DNA of 64,000 bases from the NCBI RefSeq assembly GCF_002843355.2, contig NZ_PJAI02000020.1:1-64000 (forward strand), in the 5' to 3' direction. Both the position numbers and the translations under genes were made by a program. A model generated the notes under the pieces. That model was not told where the DNA came from. It did no database searches and saw only the letters and a program-made list of their open reading frames with translations. This document shows, in pieces, positions 33,229 to 44,315 of this stretch; position 1 is the first letter of the stretch; every line of letters starts with the position of its first letter. The stretch comes from Colwellia echini. GTDB taxonomy: Bacteria; Pseudomonadota; Gammaproteobacteria; Enterobacterales; Alteromonadaceae.

Positions 33229-34659
33229 TTATTTTTTCTTTACTGCTTTAGCATTTGGTAAATCAGTGATTGAACCTTCAAATACTTCTGCCGCTAAACC
33301 AATTGACTCGTTTAACGTTGGGTGAGCATGAATAGTTAATGCTAAATCTTCAGCATCAGCACCCATTTCAACCGCTAAACAAACTTCACCAAGCATTTCA
33401 CCAGCGTTGATACCAACAATAGCGCCACCTAGTACACGGCCTGTTTCTTTTTCGAAAATCATCTTAGTTTTACCTTCAGTACGTGCAGAAGCAATAGCAC
33501 GGCCAGAAGCAGCCCAAGGGAAGTTAGCAACTTCGATGTTTAAGCCTTGCTCTTTCGCTTCACGTTCTGTTACGCCAACCCAAGCCATTTCTGGGTCAGT
33601 ATAAGCGATTGAAGGAATACAACGAGGGTCAAAAGTATGTTTCTTGCCAGCAATGTTTTCAGCAGCACAATGTGCTTCATGAACAGCTTTATGCGCAAGC
33701 ATAGGTTGGCCAACAACATCACCGATAGCGAAGATATGATTAACGTTAGTACGTAACTCTTTAGAAACATTGATGAAACCACGATCGTCAACATTTACGC
33801 CAGCTTTATCAGCGTCAATTAACTTACCGTTTGGCTTACGACCAACAGCAACTAGGATCTTGTCGTAACGAACTTGACCTTCTGGTGCGTTTTTACCTTC
33901 AAAAGTAACGTATAAACCGTCATCTTTAGCGTCAACTGCAACAACTTTAGTAGACAACATGATGTTGAATTTTTTCTTGTTGTAGTTGGTGTAAATTTTA
34001 ACAATATCAGCATCTGCAGCAGGTACTAATTGGTCAGCAAATTCAACTACAGAAACGTTAGAACCTAACGCGTTGTATACTGTACCCATTTCTAGGCCGA
34101 TGATACCACCACCAAGTACTAACATTTCACCTGGTACGTCTTTAAGTTCAAGTGCGCCAGTTGAATCGATAACACGTGGATCTTCAGTTGGGATAAACGG
34201 TAAATCTACAACTGATGAACCAGCTGCGATAATTGCGTTATCAAACGTAATAGTTGTTTCTGCGCCGTCGTTACCTGCAACAACAATAGTTTTGTCAGAA
34301 GTAAACTTACCAAAACCGTAAACTGTGGTTACTTTACGTGCTTTAGCCATGCCGCCTAAGCCGCCAGTTAATTGGCCAACTACGCTTTCTTTCCAGCTGC
34401 GGATTTTGTCTAAATCAATTTGTGGAGCACCAAAAGTAACACCGTGACTAGCCATATCAGCTGCATCATCAATTACTTTAGCTACGTGAAGTAATGCTTT
34501 AGATGGGATACAACCCACGTTTAAACATACGCCACCAAGTGTTTCACGGCTTTCTACTAATACTACGTCTAAACCTAAATCTGCTGCACGAAATGCTGCT
34601 GAGTAACCGCCAGGGCCTGCGCCTAAAACGACTACTTGAGTTTTGATATCTTTACTCAT
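33229..34659 (-). CDS. lpdA: Dihydrolipoyl dehydrogenase (E3)
   Basis: 476 residues. FAD-binding GAGPGGYSAAF (13-23), redox disulfide GGVCLNVGCIPSK with Cys45 and Cys50, NAD-binding GGGIIGLEMG, and the active-site HAHPTLNE near the C-terminus. It reoxidises the lipoamide of E2 and makes NADH, and also serves other 2-oxoacid dehydrogenases. It is the last gene of pdhR-aceE-aceF-lpdA, 138 bases after aceF, with its own terminator. Confidence 0.97.
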   Translation of the reverse strand: MSKDIKTQVVVLGAGPGGYSAAFRAADLGLDVVLVESRETLGGVCLNVGCIPSKALLHVAKVIDDAADMASHGVTFGAPQIDLDKIRSWKESVVGQLTGGLGGMAKARKVTTVYGFGKFTSDKTIVVAGNDGAETTITFDNAIIAAGSSVVDLPFIPTEDPRVIDSTGALELKDVPGEMLVLGGGIIGLEMGTVYNALGSNVSVVEFADQLVPAADADIVKIYTNYNKKKFNIMLSTKVVAVDAKDDGLYVTFEGKNAPEGQVRYDKILVAVGRKPNGKLIDADKAGVNVDDRGFINVSKELRTNVNHIFAIGDVVGQPMLAHKAVHEAHCAAENIAGKKHTFDPRCIPSIAYTDPEMAWVGVTEREAKEQGLNIEVANFPWAASGRAIASARTEGKTKMIFEKETGRVLGGAIVGINAGEMLGEVCLAVEMGADAEDLALTIHAHPTLNESIGLAAEVFEGSITDLPNAKAVKKK

Positions 34660-34797
34660 GTGAACCTCTAATTATTCGCAATGGCTTTATAGCGACTGCG
34701 TTTTAAAATTTATTAGTTAAACCTTAATTGTAAATTAAAACTAAGGTTTACGTTTTAGCGATATTAATGACAATAGCCATTAATATCGCCGGCATTA

Positions 34798-36759
34798 CTA
34801 CAATACTAAACGACGTAAGTCAGTTAAGTTATTAGCGATTTCAGTTGAGAACGCTGCACCTTCAGCACCATCAATTACACGATGATCGTAAGATAAGCTT
34901 AACGGAACCATTAAACGTGGTTCGAATTCTTTACCATTCCACTTAGGTTTAAAGTCTGATTTAGACACACCTAAAATACCAACTTCTGGCGCATTAACGA
35001 TTGGCGTAAATGCTGTACCACCAATGCCACCTAAGCTAGAAATAGTAAAAGTACCACCAGACATGTCAGCAGCTTTTAACTTACCGTCACGTGCTTTTCC
35101 AGAAATTACGATTAATTCTTGAGAAAGCTCTTCAATGCCTTTTTTGTTCACGTCTTTAATTACAGGAACAACTAAGCCACCTGGTGTCGCTACTGCGATA
35201 CCAATGTTGATATATTTCTTAATGATTAAGCTAGCACCGTCTTCAGATAATGAAGAGTTCATGTTAGGGAATTTCTCTAACGCACGAGCAACGGCTTTCA
35301 TTACGAATACAAGTGGCGTAATTTTCAAGCCAGTCTTCTTCTTGGCATGGAAATCATTTTGGTCTTTACGGAACGCTTCACATTCTGTGATATCGGCTTC
35401 GTCAAATTGAGTAACGTGTGGAATAGTTGCCCAGTTGCGGTGTAAGAATGGACCAGAAATCTTTTGAATACGACCTAACGGCTGTTCTTCAATTTCACCA
35501 AACTTGCTAAAATCAACCGGTTTAACAGGTACAATTTGCAGTACGTTATCACCAACAATTGCTGAACCGCCAGCCGGAGCTTTAGGTGCTGCTAATGCTG
35601 CTTTAACGTAGTTTTGTACGTCTTCTTTAGAGATACGGCCTTTACGCGCAGTACCTTTAACAAGAGTTAAATCAACACCAAATTCACGTGCGATACGACG
35701 AATTGAAGGCGAAGTGTAAACTGGACCAGACGCTTTAAAGTTGCTTGCTGGAACAGGATCCGGACGATCTTCAGTCGTAGCTATAACTTGTGCTGGAGCC
35801 GCAGCAGGCGCTGCAACTGGTGCAGGAGCAGCAGTTTCAACAACTGCGCCACCTTTAGTTTCAAGCTTGATAACAATGCTACCTTGCTTAACTTTATCAC
35901 CGTTTTTAATAAATACTTCTTTAACGGTACCTGCATGCGTTGATGGAACGTCCATCGTTGCTTTGTCAGTTTCAAGGGTGATTAAACCATCTTCTTCTTC
36001 GATTTCATCACCAACACTAACTAGTACGTCGATTACGTCTACTTCACCGTCTTCACCGATATCAGGTACAGCTACTTCAATAATTTCCGGAGCAGAACTT
36101 GCCGCAGGCGCTGCAACAGGTGCAGGTGCGGCTTCAGCTGCTGGAGCTGCAACAGGTGCAGGTGCTTGAGCTGGTGTAGAGCCAGCAATTTCCAATTTAA
36201 TTACAATTGAACCTTGCTTAACTTTATCACCGTTGCTGATAAGTACTTCTTTAACTGTACCGCCATGAGACGATGGAACGTCCATGGTTGCTTTATCAGT
36301 TTCAAGCGTAATTAAGCCATCTTCAGCTTCAATAACATCGCCAACCGCAACTAGTACATCGATAACTTCTACTTCGCCATCTTCACCAATATCAGGAACA
36401 GCTACTTCAATTACTTCGCTAGACGATGCAGCTGGAGCAGCAGGTGCTTCTGTAGGAGCAGGTGCCGCTTCAACTGGTGCAGGAGCCGCAGGTGCTTCTT
36501 CAGCAGCTGGCGCAGAAGCGCCCTCTGCTTGAATTTCACCAATCACGTCACCTTCTTTGATTTTGTCACCAACTTTTACTGATAAGCTTGCAAGCTTACC
36601 AGCAAATGGTGCTGGAATGTCCATTGATGCTTTATCAGTTTCAACGGTAACAATACCTTCATCAGCTTCTAATGTGTCGCCAACTGCAACACAAATTTCG
36701 ATGATTTCAACTTCTTCGCCGCCAACATCAGGGACTAGAATTTTTTGAATATCAGACAT
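34798..36759 (-). CDS. aceF: Pyruvate dehydrogenase E2, dihydrolipoyl acetyltransferase
   Basis: 653 residues: three lipoyl domains with modified Lys43, Lys156 and Lys266 (each in ETDKA), joined by Ala/Pro-rich flexible linkers; a peripheral-subunit-binding domain (about 348-385, [16 protein letters not shown]); and the catalytic domain with His626 and Asp630 in HRVIDGAEG. It transfers acetyl groups to CoA in the core of the complex. The second and third lipoyl domains are nearly identical to each other, unlike the first. AAGGA precedes the ATG. It is 25 bases after aceE. Confidence 0.97.
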   Translation of the reverse strand: MSDIQKILVPDVGGEEVEIIEICVAVGDTLEADEGIVTVETDKASMDIPAPFAGKLASLSVKVGDKIKEGDVIGEIQAEGASAPAAEEAPAAPAPVEAAPAPTEAPAAPAASSSEVIEVAVPDIGEDGEVEVIDVLVAVGDVIEAEDGLITLETDKATMDVPSSHGGTVKEVLISNGDKVKQGSIVIKLEIAGSTPAQAPAPVAAPAAEAAPAPVAAPAASSAPEIIEVAVPDIGEDGEVDVIDVLVSVGDEIEEEDGLITLETDKATMDVPSTHAGTVKEVFIKNGDKVKQGSIVIKLETKGGAVVETAAPAPVAAPAAAPAQVIATTEDRPDPVPASNFKASGPVYTSPSIRRIAREFGVDLTLVKGTARKGRISKEDVQNYVKAALAAPKAPAGGSAIVGDNVLQIVPVKPVDFSKFGEIEEQPLGRIQKISGPFLHRNWATIPHVTQFDEADITECEAFRKDQNDFHAKKKTGLKITPLVFVMKAVARALEKFPNMNSSLSEDGASLIIKKYINIGIAVATPGGLVVPVIKDVNKKGIEELSQELIVISGKARDGKLKAADMSGGTFTISSLGGIGGTAFTPIVNAPEVGILGVSKSDFKPKWNGKEFEPRLMVPLSLSYDHRVIDGAEGAAFSTEIANNLTDLRRLVL

Positions 36760-36784
36760 TTTTAAATCCTTATCTAATCACTTA

Positions 36785-39460
36785 TTAAGCGTAAAGTGGG
36801 TTAAGTTTATCTGTGTCGATGTTAAAACGTTTAATCGCTTCAGTTACAACACTCTTCTCAACTTCACCACGGTTTGCTAATTCAAATAATGAAGCAACAA
36901 CAATGTAGCTAGCATTTACTTCGAAGTGAGTACGTAAGTTAGCACGACTATCACTACGACCGAAACCGTCAGTACCTAAACAACGATATTCAGTATTGAT
37001 AAATGCACGTACTTGGTCTGAGTAACCTTTAACGTAATCAGTTGCAGAAATAGCAGGACCTTTATCAGACGTAATTACAGTGCCAATGTATGGTACTTTT
37101 TGCTCGTCTTCTGGGTGAAGCATGTTCCAACGTGTAACGTCTTGACCTTCACGTGCTAATTGGTTGAATGAAGTAACAGAGTAAACGTCACTTGAAACAC
37201 CGTAGTCAGCAGATAAAATTTGCGCCGCTTCACGAACAGATTCTAGAATAGTACCAGAGCCCATTAATTGAACATTTGCTTTCGCTTTTTTCGCTTCAAC
37301 AGTTTCTAACTTGTAAATACCTTTAATGATTTGCTCAGCTACGTCAGCATTCTCTGGAATTGCCGGATGCTGGTAGTTTTCGTTCATTAACGTTAAGTAG
37401 TAGAAAATGTTTTCGTTGTTACCGTACATACGACGTAAACCGTCTTGAACGATAACCGCAACTTCATAACCGTATGTTGGATCATAAGTAACACAGTTAG
37501 GAATTAAGTTAGCTTGAACATGTGAATGTCCATCTTGATGTTGTAAACCTTCACCATTTAACGTTGTACGACCAGCTGTAGCACCTAATAAGAAACCACG
37601 TGCTTGGCTATCGCCAGCTGCCCATGCTAAATCACCAACACGTTGGAAACCGAACATTGAGTAGTAAATGTAGAAAGGAATCGTTGTAGCGTCACAAGTT
37701 GAGTAAGACGTACCAGAAGCAACCCATGAAGCCATTGCACCTAATTCGTTAATACCTTCTTGTAATACTTGACCTTTTTTATCTTCACGGTAGTAAGCAA
37801 CCTGGTCAGCATCTTGAGGAACATATTTTTGTCCTTCATGAGCATAAATACCTACTTGACGGAATAAACCTTCCATACCGAAAGTACGCGCTTCATCAGG
37901 AATGATTGGCACAATACGCTTACCAATTTTCTTGTCTTTTAATAACGCGTTTAATACACGAACAAATGTCATTGTTGAAGAAACTTGACGGTCACCAGAA
38001 CCTTTCAAGATAGCGTCGAATACTGATAATTCAGGTACTTCAACTGGCTCTTCAGCTTGAACACGACGAGCAGGTAATGAACCACCTAATGCTTCACGAC
38101 GTGCCATCATGTATTTGTATTCTTGGCTGTCTTCTGCAAACTTGTAGTAAGGTAAGTCAGCAATATCTTTGTCAGATACTGGAATGTTAAAACGATCACG
38201 GTAGTACTTGATTGATTCAACGTCCATTTTCTTAACGTTATGTGCGATGTTTAATGCTTCACCAGAAGCACCTAAACCAAAACCTTTAACTGTTTTAGCA
38301 AGGATTACCGTAGGGCGACCTTTAGTTTCCATGGCTTTTTTGTACGCCGCGTGAACTTTAATTGGGTCATGACCACCACGGTTTAAACGGTAGATTTCTT
38401 CGTCTGACATGTTAGCTACTAATGCAGCAGTTTCAGGGTACTTACCAAAGAAATGCTCACGCGTGTATGCGCCGCCTTTAGCTTTACAGTTTTGATATTC
38501 ACCATCAACAGTTTCGTTCATAAGTTGTAATAACTTACCAGAAGTATCTTTAGCAATTAGTGCATCCCAGTAACGACCCCAGATAACTTTAACCACTTCC
38601 CAGCCTGCGCCGCGGAATGTGCCTTCAAGTTCTTGGATGATTTTACCGTTACCACGAACAGGACCATCAAGACGTTGTAAGTTACAGTTAACAACGAAAC
38701 ATAAGTTATCTAAACCTTCACGCGTTGCTAAACCAATAGCACCTAATGATTCTGGCTCATCAGTTTCACCGTCACCTAAGTAACAGTAAACACGTTGGCC
38801 TGAACAGTCTTTAATACCACGATCTGTTAAGTACTTAAGGAAACGTGCAGTGTAAATAGCTTGTAATGGACCTAAGCCCATAGAAACTGTTGGGAACTGC
38901 CAGAAATCTTTCATTAAGTGTGGGTGTGGGTATGAAGATAAACCTTTACCATCACATTCTTGACGGAAACCGTTCATTTGCTCTTCAGTTAAACGACCTT
39001 CAACAAAAGCGCGCGAGTATATACCCGGAGAAATATGACCTTGAGAGAAAACTAAATCGCCACCGTCTTTTTCTGTTGCCGCTTTAAAGATATGGTTAAA
39101 TGCCACGTCATAAAGTGTAGAAGAAGATGCAAAAGAACCGATATGACCACCAAGCTCTAAATCTTTCTTAGAAGCACGTAAAACTAATACTAATGCGTTC
39201 CAACGAATCGCAGCACGAATGCGTGATTCTAATGCTTGGTCAGCAGGCATGTAAGGTTCATCGCCAGCAGGGATAGTGTTTACATAAGCAGTTTTTGCAT
39301 CAAATGGTAAATGTGTACCACTACGACGTGCATTATCAATTAATTGCTCTAATAAGAAATGAGCACGTTCTGGACCTTCGTTTTCCAGAACCGATTGCAT
39401 TGACTCGATCCACTCTTGAGTTTCTGTTGAGTCAATATCGATATTTGGTATATCTGACAT
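36785..39460 (-). CDS. aceE: Pyruvate dehydrogenase E1, homodimeric
   Basis: 891 residues, E. coli AceE size (887). Thiamine-diphosphate enzyme: GDGETDEPES with the Mg/ThDP-binding GDG and the later NLQRLDGPVRGN; QVGIYAHEGQKYVPQD; HQDGHSH. It decarboxylates pyruvate and acetylates the lipoyl arm of AceF. The N-terminus (SDIPNIDIDSTETQEWIESMQSVLENEG) binds E2. GGAG lies a little far (10 bases) from the ATG. It follows pdhR by 164 bases on the same strand. Confidence 0.97.
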   Translation of the reverse strand: MSDIPNIDIDSTETQEWIESMQSVLENEGPERAHFLLEQLIDNARRSGTHLPFDAKTAYVNTIPAGDEPYMPADQALESRIRAAIRWNALVLVLRASKKDLELGGHIGSFASSSTLYDVAFNHIFKAATEKDGGDLVFSQGHISPGIYSRAFVEGRLTEEQMNGFRQECDGKGLSSYPHPHLMKDFWQFPTVSMGLGPLQAIYTARFLKYLTDRGIKDCSGQRVYCYLGDGETDEPESLGAIGLATREGLDNLCFVVNCNLQRLDGPVRGNGKIIQELEGTFRGAGWEVVKVIWGRYWDALIAKDTSGKLLQLMNETVDGEYQNCKAKGGAYTREHFFGKYPETAALVANMSDEEIYRLNRGGHDPIKVHAAYKKAMETKGRPTVILAKTVKGFGLGASGEALNIAHNVKKMDVESIKYYRDRFNIPVSDKDIADLPYYKFAEDSQEYKYMMARREALGGSLPARRVQAEEPVEVPELSVFDAILKGSGDRQVSSTMTFVRVLNALLKDKKIGKRIVPIIPDEARTFGMEGLFRQVGIYAHEGQKYVPQDADQVAYYREDKKGQVLQEGINELGAMASWVASGTSYSTCDATTIPFYIYYSMFGFQRVGDLAWAAGDSQARGFLLGATAGRTTLNGEGLQHQDGHSHVQANLIPNCVTYDPTYGYEVAVIVQDGLRRMYGNNENIFYYLTLMNENYQHPAIPENADVAEQIIKGIYKLETVEAKKAKANVQLMGSGTILESVREAAQILSADYGVSSDVYSVTSFNQLAREGQDVTRWNMLHPEDEQKVPYIGTVITSDKGPAISATDYVKGYSDQVRAFINTEYRCLGTDGFGRSDSRANLRTHFEVNASYIVVASLFELANRGEVEKSVVTEAIKRFNIDTDKLNPLYA

Positions 39461-39624
39461 ATTGTATAGTCTCCGATATTTTTGTGATTTTAAAAATGTT
39501 TAAAAATTAATGTTTAATTTTCTTGTTAACTTAATATTTAAGTTGATGTTCTAACTAATATTTACTGTGTTTAACTTTGATTTAATCTTACTTTCTTACG
39601 CTGTGCACATTGTGCATAATTCAT

Positions 39625-40386
39625 TTACATTCGTCTCATGGAGCGTTCCACGCGACTATTTTCTTGAGTCAACTTAAGTAGCACTTCTTCAATAAAGGCT
39701 AAGTGACGATGACTCGCTCCCCACGCTTTTTGCGGTTGCCCGCTAATAATCGCATTGAGTAAACTTTTTCTATAATCAGTAATCTTGCTAAATATATCAG
39801 GGCGTTTCGCCAATACTGTTAAATTTTGTTTTATATTATCAACTAGTAAAGTAGACATGCTACGAGCAAGTTGCAATATCACTGCATTATGCGAAGCCGC
39901 GCAAATAGCTAAATGAAAATCAACTACGGCTTCGGCTTCGGCGGTTAGGTTTTCTTCTAATTGACTGGTGCCAATTTCATCATGCTTAAATTGAATTTCT
40001 TTAAAATCTGCTGGTGTCCCACGCATCGCAGCATAGTACGACGCCATTCCTTCAATGCCATGACGAAATTCTAATAAATCAAATTGTGATTCATTACTAT
40101 TCGACATTAACTCGAACAACGGATCTGAAAAGCCGTTGAGTAAATTATTACAAACAAAGGTACCACCACCTTGTTTGCGGGTAACCAAACCTTTTGCTTC
40201 GAGCTTTTGAATAGCTTCACGTAACGAAGGTCTTGATACTTCAAACTGTAAAGCTAACTCTCGTTCAGGCAATAATTTTTCGCCTGGCTGCAAGCTACCT
40301 TCAATAATCATTGTTTCAAGTTGTACTAAAATAATATCAGCTAACTTCTGAGGCTTAACTCGCCCTGTGCTTTTTGATACATTCAT
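39625..40386 (-). CDS. pdhR: Pyruvate-responsive GntR repressor PdhR
   Basis: 253 residues. GntR winged helix at about 12-75 (KLADIILVQLETMIIEGSLQPGEKLLPERELALQFEVSRPSLREAIQKLEAKGLV), then an FCD effector domain. In E. coli pyruvate releases PdhR from the pdh promoter; the operator found at 40504-40518 suggests the same autoregulatory circuit here. It is the first gene of the operon. Confidence 0.95.
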   Translation of the reverse strand: MNVSKSTGRVKPQKLADIILVQLETMIIEGSLQPGEKLLPERELALQFEVSRPSLREAIQKLEAKGLVTRKQGGGTFVCNNLLNGFSDPLFELMSNSNESQFDLLEFRHGIEGMASYYAAMRGTPADFKEIQFKHDEIGTSQLEENLTAEAEAVVDFHLAICAASHNAVILQLARSMSTLLVDNIKQNLTVLAKRPDIFSKITDYRKSLLNAIISGQPQKAWGASHRHLAFIEEVLLKLTQENSRVERSMRRM

Positions 40387-40503
40387 TATTTAGTTGTCGT
40401 TTCGTTAGTGTTCATAAAGGTCAGATAATTCAGTATTTATATAGCTTAACAAGGTAATTGAATATTTAATCAAAGCCTAAATTAAACCAAAAACACTTGG
40501 TAA

Positions 40504-40518
40504 ATTGGTAAGACCTTT
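40504..40518 (-). promoter_or_regulatory. PdhR operator
   Basis: ATTGGTAAGACCTTT matches the E. coli PdhR box ATTGGTAAGACCAAT at 13 of 15 positions, including the whole left arm and centre. It sits just downstream of the predicted -10 box, the same arrangement as at the E. coli pdh promoter, where bound PdhR blocks transcription. Confidence 0.85.
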
Positions 40519-40533
40519 GTTTTTACGGGTATT

Positions 40534-40562
40534 AAAATAACAAAAAAGCCTAGTTTTGACAA
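40534..40562 (-). promoter_or_regulatory. Promoter of the pdhR-aceE-aceF-lpdA operon
   Basis: On the minus strand TTGTCA (40557-40562) and TATTTT (40534-40539) with 17-nt spacing. The -10 is weak but the distance to the PdhR box, about 16 bases, supports it. It leaves a leader of about 140 bases before pdhR. Confidence 0.6.
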
Positions 40563-40807
40563 GTGAATTTAGTTCATGAGCTCGATTTAAGCAAGATCTT
40601 ATCCTACTGAAACAAGCGGCCTCCATTCAAACAGCTGTTTACTTTTAACCCATAATAACTAAAAATTCAGCACGTATTATGTTGAATTTAGCATTGTTTA
40701 TATGAAGCCTTTATTAATAATAAATTAATAATTAATGAAGGTTTCATATACAGTTAAAATGAGTACGCTCTAAAAGAAGGAGTAACTTTTAAATTAGCCT
40801 AAACAGG

Positions 40808-41839
40808 TTAATTAAGATAACCCGTCAGGGTTAACAGTGAAATAACGGCAAGTACTAATAAAACATTACGTTTAGCCAATCTCACTAATAAGCATGGCTC
40901 TGCTGTGCAATCTTTATCATTAAGCATAATATCTTCTGATTTTTCCGCGACATCAATTAATATTTGATGAGTAGGCTTGCTACTATCAAACAAGTTTTCT
41001 AACCACACTGGCATGGCTTTAGAGAAGTGCCCTACTAACATATAGCCAAAAGAAGCGATACGGACCGGTAACCAATCAAGCCAGAAAAGTACGTCATAAT
41101 GATTATGGCAACCCGTAGTAATATTTGGCACCACGTTACTTTGATGAATTGGAGCATCAACTGATTCAGTAGATGTATTTTGCTCACTAACACTTGTCTC
41201 ATCTGCCTGTGTAAATGTTTCATCGTCAGAATTTGTATCTGCTTGGTTGACGTCGCTGTCTAACTCGCTACTTGATAATTTATCATTTTGTGAAGCCATA
41301 ACTGCAGCTTCTGCTTTATTTGCATTCGCAATACATTGCTCTTTTTTATGTTCAATCACGCTTGTCAGTAAACGATAAAACACTGCGCCTGCAGCACCAA
41401 AAACAGTAAAAAATAACATAATAGCAATATAATAACGGTAGTTTAGCCAAATTAGTGCTTGACCAAAGCCCATTTGCGGTAGGTTTTTATCCGATAATAA
41501 CTGTTGATGATACATTTCAGCGGTGGACTCTTCATCATGCGAAGCAGACTTTAGATAATTTTTATAACTATTACGTGTGGTTGTACAACCGAAGCAGATA
41601 ATAAGTATAACGGTAGAGAGTATTAACTCAATCAAGCTATTATCTATTAACGTTAAGGCTAAAAACGTAATTATTACTGGAAGTAGAATAAATACAACAC
41701 TCGCTACAGTGCCATGTTTAGCGGTGAAATTTTTACCAAAAAGGTGTAAGTATTTTTGATAGTAAACATTAAATTGCCACGCAGTGCCTGACAATGAACG
41801 TTCTGCCATAATGGCAATTAACAAACTTAGTAAACTCAT
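40808..41839 (-). CDS. ampE: AmpE-like inner-membrane protein
   Basis: 343 residues, with hydrophobic helices at about 45-85 (two), 135-160, 250-270 and at the very C-terminus, and a long acidic, low-complexity loop (about 175-230, many Asp/Ser/Thr). Position directly after ampD and the pattern LIALIWLNYRYYIAIMLFFTVFGAAGAVFYRL/WLDWLPVRIASFGYMLVG identify AmpE, a member of the CobD/AmpE superfamily linked to beta-lactamase regulation. Its biochemical role is not established. It is separated from ampD by an inserted repeat. Confidence 0.82.
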   Translation of the reverse strand: MSLLSLLIAIMAERSLSGTAWQFNVYYQKYLHLFGKNFTAKHGTVASVVFILLPVIITFLALTLIDNSLIELILSTVILIICFGCTTTRNSYKNYLKSASHDEESTAEMYHQQLLSDKNLPQMGFGQALIWLNYRYYIAIMLFFTVFGAAGAVFYRLLTSVIEHKKEQCIANANKAEAAVMASQNDKLSSSELDSDVNQADTNSDDETFTQADETSVSEQNTSTESVDAPIHQSNVVPNITTGCHNHYDVLFWLDWLPVRIASFGYMLVGHFSKAMPVWLENLFDSSKPTHQILIDVAEKSEDIMLNDKDCTAEPCLLVRLAKRNVLLVLAVISLLTLTGYLN

Positions 41840-41867
41840 GTTATTTTCGATTCCTTATCGATGTTTT

Positions 41868-42024
41868 ATACCAATCCCATTAAATATGTGAACATTTATA
41901 CTTGTTAAAATACTCAACTACGTCATTATTTAATAATTAGAACAACTAATTATAAAATAAATGCCTTGTATTTGGTTGTTTTTCCTACGTATAAAATAGA
42001 CCACCTACTTAATGGAACTGGTAT
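41868..42024. repeat. MITE-like element, 157 bp, ATACCA-type ends
   Basis: Terminal inverted repeats of 16 bases, ATACCAATCCCATTAA at left and ATACCAGTTCCATTAA (minus strand) at right, agree at 14 positions. The interior has no reading frame. A right-end fragment is at 20503-20530 and a rearranged copy at 28809-28872. It sits between ampD and ampE and its right end is inside ampD: the last five codons (Thr-Ser-Ser-Ile-Lys) and the TAG stop are element sequence. Confidence 0.82.
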
Positions 42025-42613
42025 TATTTAACTGTTGACGAAAATATTGCCAATCAAAGATCTTACCGGGATCGGTTTTTCTCAGCGGAGCAATATCACA
42101 ATGGCCAACAATATTCGCCATAGTAATAGCCGGATATTCATTTTGCAAACAATGTGTTAACGCGATTAACTGTTGATACTGACTATCCGTATATGGAATG
42201 TCATCAGTGCCCTCTAGCTCGATACCAATGGAATAATCATTACAACGCTCTCGGCCTTGAAAAGAAGAAACTCCTGCATGCCATGCTTTATCCAAAAACG
42301 ACACATACTGAGTAATACTACCATCACGACGAATTAAACAATGCGCTGACACTTCTACACCAACTAAATCATTAAAACTATCATGCGCGGTACAATCGAG
42401 TTTGCCAAGAAATAAATCATTAATAAATTGCCCACCAAAAATACCTGCAGGCAGTGAAATGTTATGTACCACTAATAAGTAAATTTCTTCCCCACATTCA
42501 CGAGACGTGAAAAATGGAGAAGGTAAAAGCTCGATACTCGCTTGTTGTACTAACCAGCCAGACTCGATTGAAAAATTATTTACAGATAAAGTTACAGCTG
42601 TATTTGAAGACAT
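42005..42613 (-). CDS. ampD: 1,6-anhydro-N-acetylmuramyl-L-alanine amidase AmpD
   Basis: 202 residues. The amidase_2 zinc ligands are visible: His50 (LVVHNISLP), His171 and Asp181 (GHCDIAPLRKTDPG). AmpD cuts the stem peptide from anhydro-muropeptides during cytoplasmic wall recycling; its loss raises the AmpR ligand that induces AmpC. The C-terminus ends on a mobile-element end, so the last few residues are not ancestral; the catalytic core is complete. It is divergent from the aspartic protease and nadC, as in E. coli. Confidence 0.92.
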   Translation of the reverse strand: MSSNTAVTLSVNNFSIESGWLVQQASIELLPSPFFTSRECGEEIYLLVVHNISLPAGIFGGQFINDLFLGKLDCTAHDSFNDLVGVEVSAHCLIRRDGSITQYVSFLDKAWHAGVSSFQGRERCNDYSIGIELEGTDDIPYTDSQYQQLIALTHCLQNEYPAITMANIVGHCDIAPLRKTDPGKIFDWQYFRQQLNNTSSIK

Positions 42614-42724
42614 AGTTAAAGGCTCAATTTATATATTCAATGTAAAATAAGGTTACACTTTGCTCTTTCTTGCTTGTGATAGAAGACATACAATACTAAG
42701 CTATTTAATCAAAGATTCCTTAGT

Positions 42725-43255
42725 ATGACCGAAGTTGACCCAACAAACAAAATAGGAAAAACATTCGTTTGGCTAGCATGGATAATTGCCTTAGCGTTAC
42801 TGGTGTTCGTCTTTCAAGATGCGCTAGATGAACAGTATAATCCGAATAGCCAGCCAGAAATACGTCTAACCGACTTAGGACAAGCTGAAGTTATATTACA
42901 GCAAAACAGACAAGGTCATTATGTAGCTCGCGGCACTATCAATAATGAAAGCGTAACATTCCTGTTAGATACTGGCGCAACTCAGGTTTCAATACCCGCA
43001 CATATTGCTGATAAATTAGGACTAGTTGGCCAAGGTAATTACCGCGTTCAAACAGCTAACGGTAGTGTTACGGTTTATAAAACAGAGATTGGACAATTGA
43101 GCTTAGGCAATATTTTCCTTTATAATGTTCCCGCTCATATCAATCCGGCGATGAAATCAGACGAAATACTTTTAGGCATGAGTGCCTTAAAGCAAGTAGA
43201 CTTTACCCAAACGGGTAAAAAATTAATCTTACGCGAACAGCGAAATACCTATTAA
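42725..43255 (+). CDS. Membrane-anchored retropepsin-like aspartic protease
   Basis: 176 residues: one N-terminal membrane helix (about 13-30) and a periplasmic single-lobe aspartic protease domain, with catalytic Asp82 in FLLDTGATQVSIP and the second-strand ILLGMSALKQVDF. This matches the TIGR02281 clan AA family, which would act as a homodimer like retropepsin. The substrate is unknown. It lies 51 bases before nadC on the same strand and 111 from divergent ampD; the ampD-nadC neighbourhood is conserved in this group. Confidence 0.85.
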   Translation: MTEVDPTNKIGKTFVWLAWIIALALLVFVFQDALDEQYNPNSQPEIRLTDLGQAEVILQQNRQGHYVARGTINNESVTFLLDTGATQVSIPAHIADKLGLVGQGNYRVQTANGSVTVYKTEIGQLSLGNIFLYNVPAHINPAMKSDEILLGMSALKQVDFTQTGKKLILREQRNTY

Positions 43256-43294
43256 ACCAGTTTTAAATTAACGTTAACAGGTCAATAGGTATAA

Positions 43295-44218
<924 letters not shown>

Positions 44219-44259
44219 AAACAGCCAAGACTTAAATAAAAGTAAAGTAGACTTAAACA

Positions 44260-44300
44260 AAAAACGCCTTGAGATTAATTAATCTCAAGGCGTTTTTATT
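44260..44300. terminator. Terminator between nadC and the convergent PepSY operon
   Basis: A perfect long stem, AAAAACGCCTTGAGATTAA with its complement, bounded by A and T runs; functional in both directions. Confidence 0.93.
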
Positions 44301-44315
44301 CAATAACCTAAACTG

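Larger units (their letters stand above)
40387..40807. other. Control region between pdhR and ampE
   Basis: 420 bases holding the pdhR promoter and operator (40504-40562). The left part nearest ampE (40600-40807) is AT-rich, with no strong terminator or gene recognised. Confidence 0.55.

Noticed and set aside
35741..36748. Several plus-strand frames rich in Ala, Ser and Thr opposite aceF
   Set aside because: They are antisense shadows of the Ala/Pro-rich lipoyl linkers.
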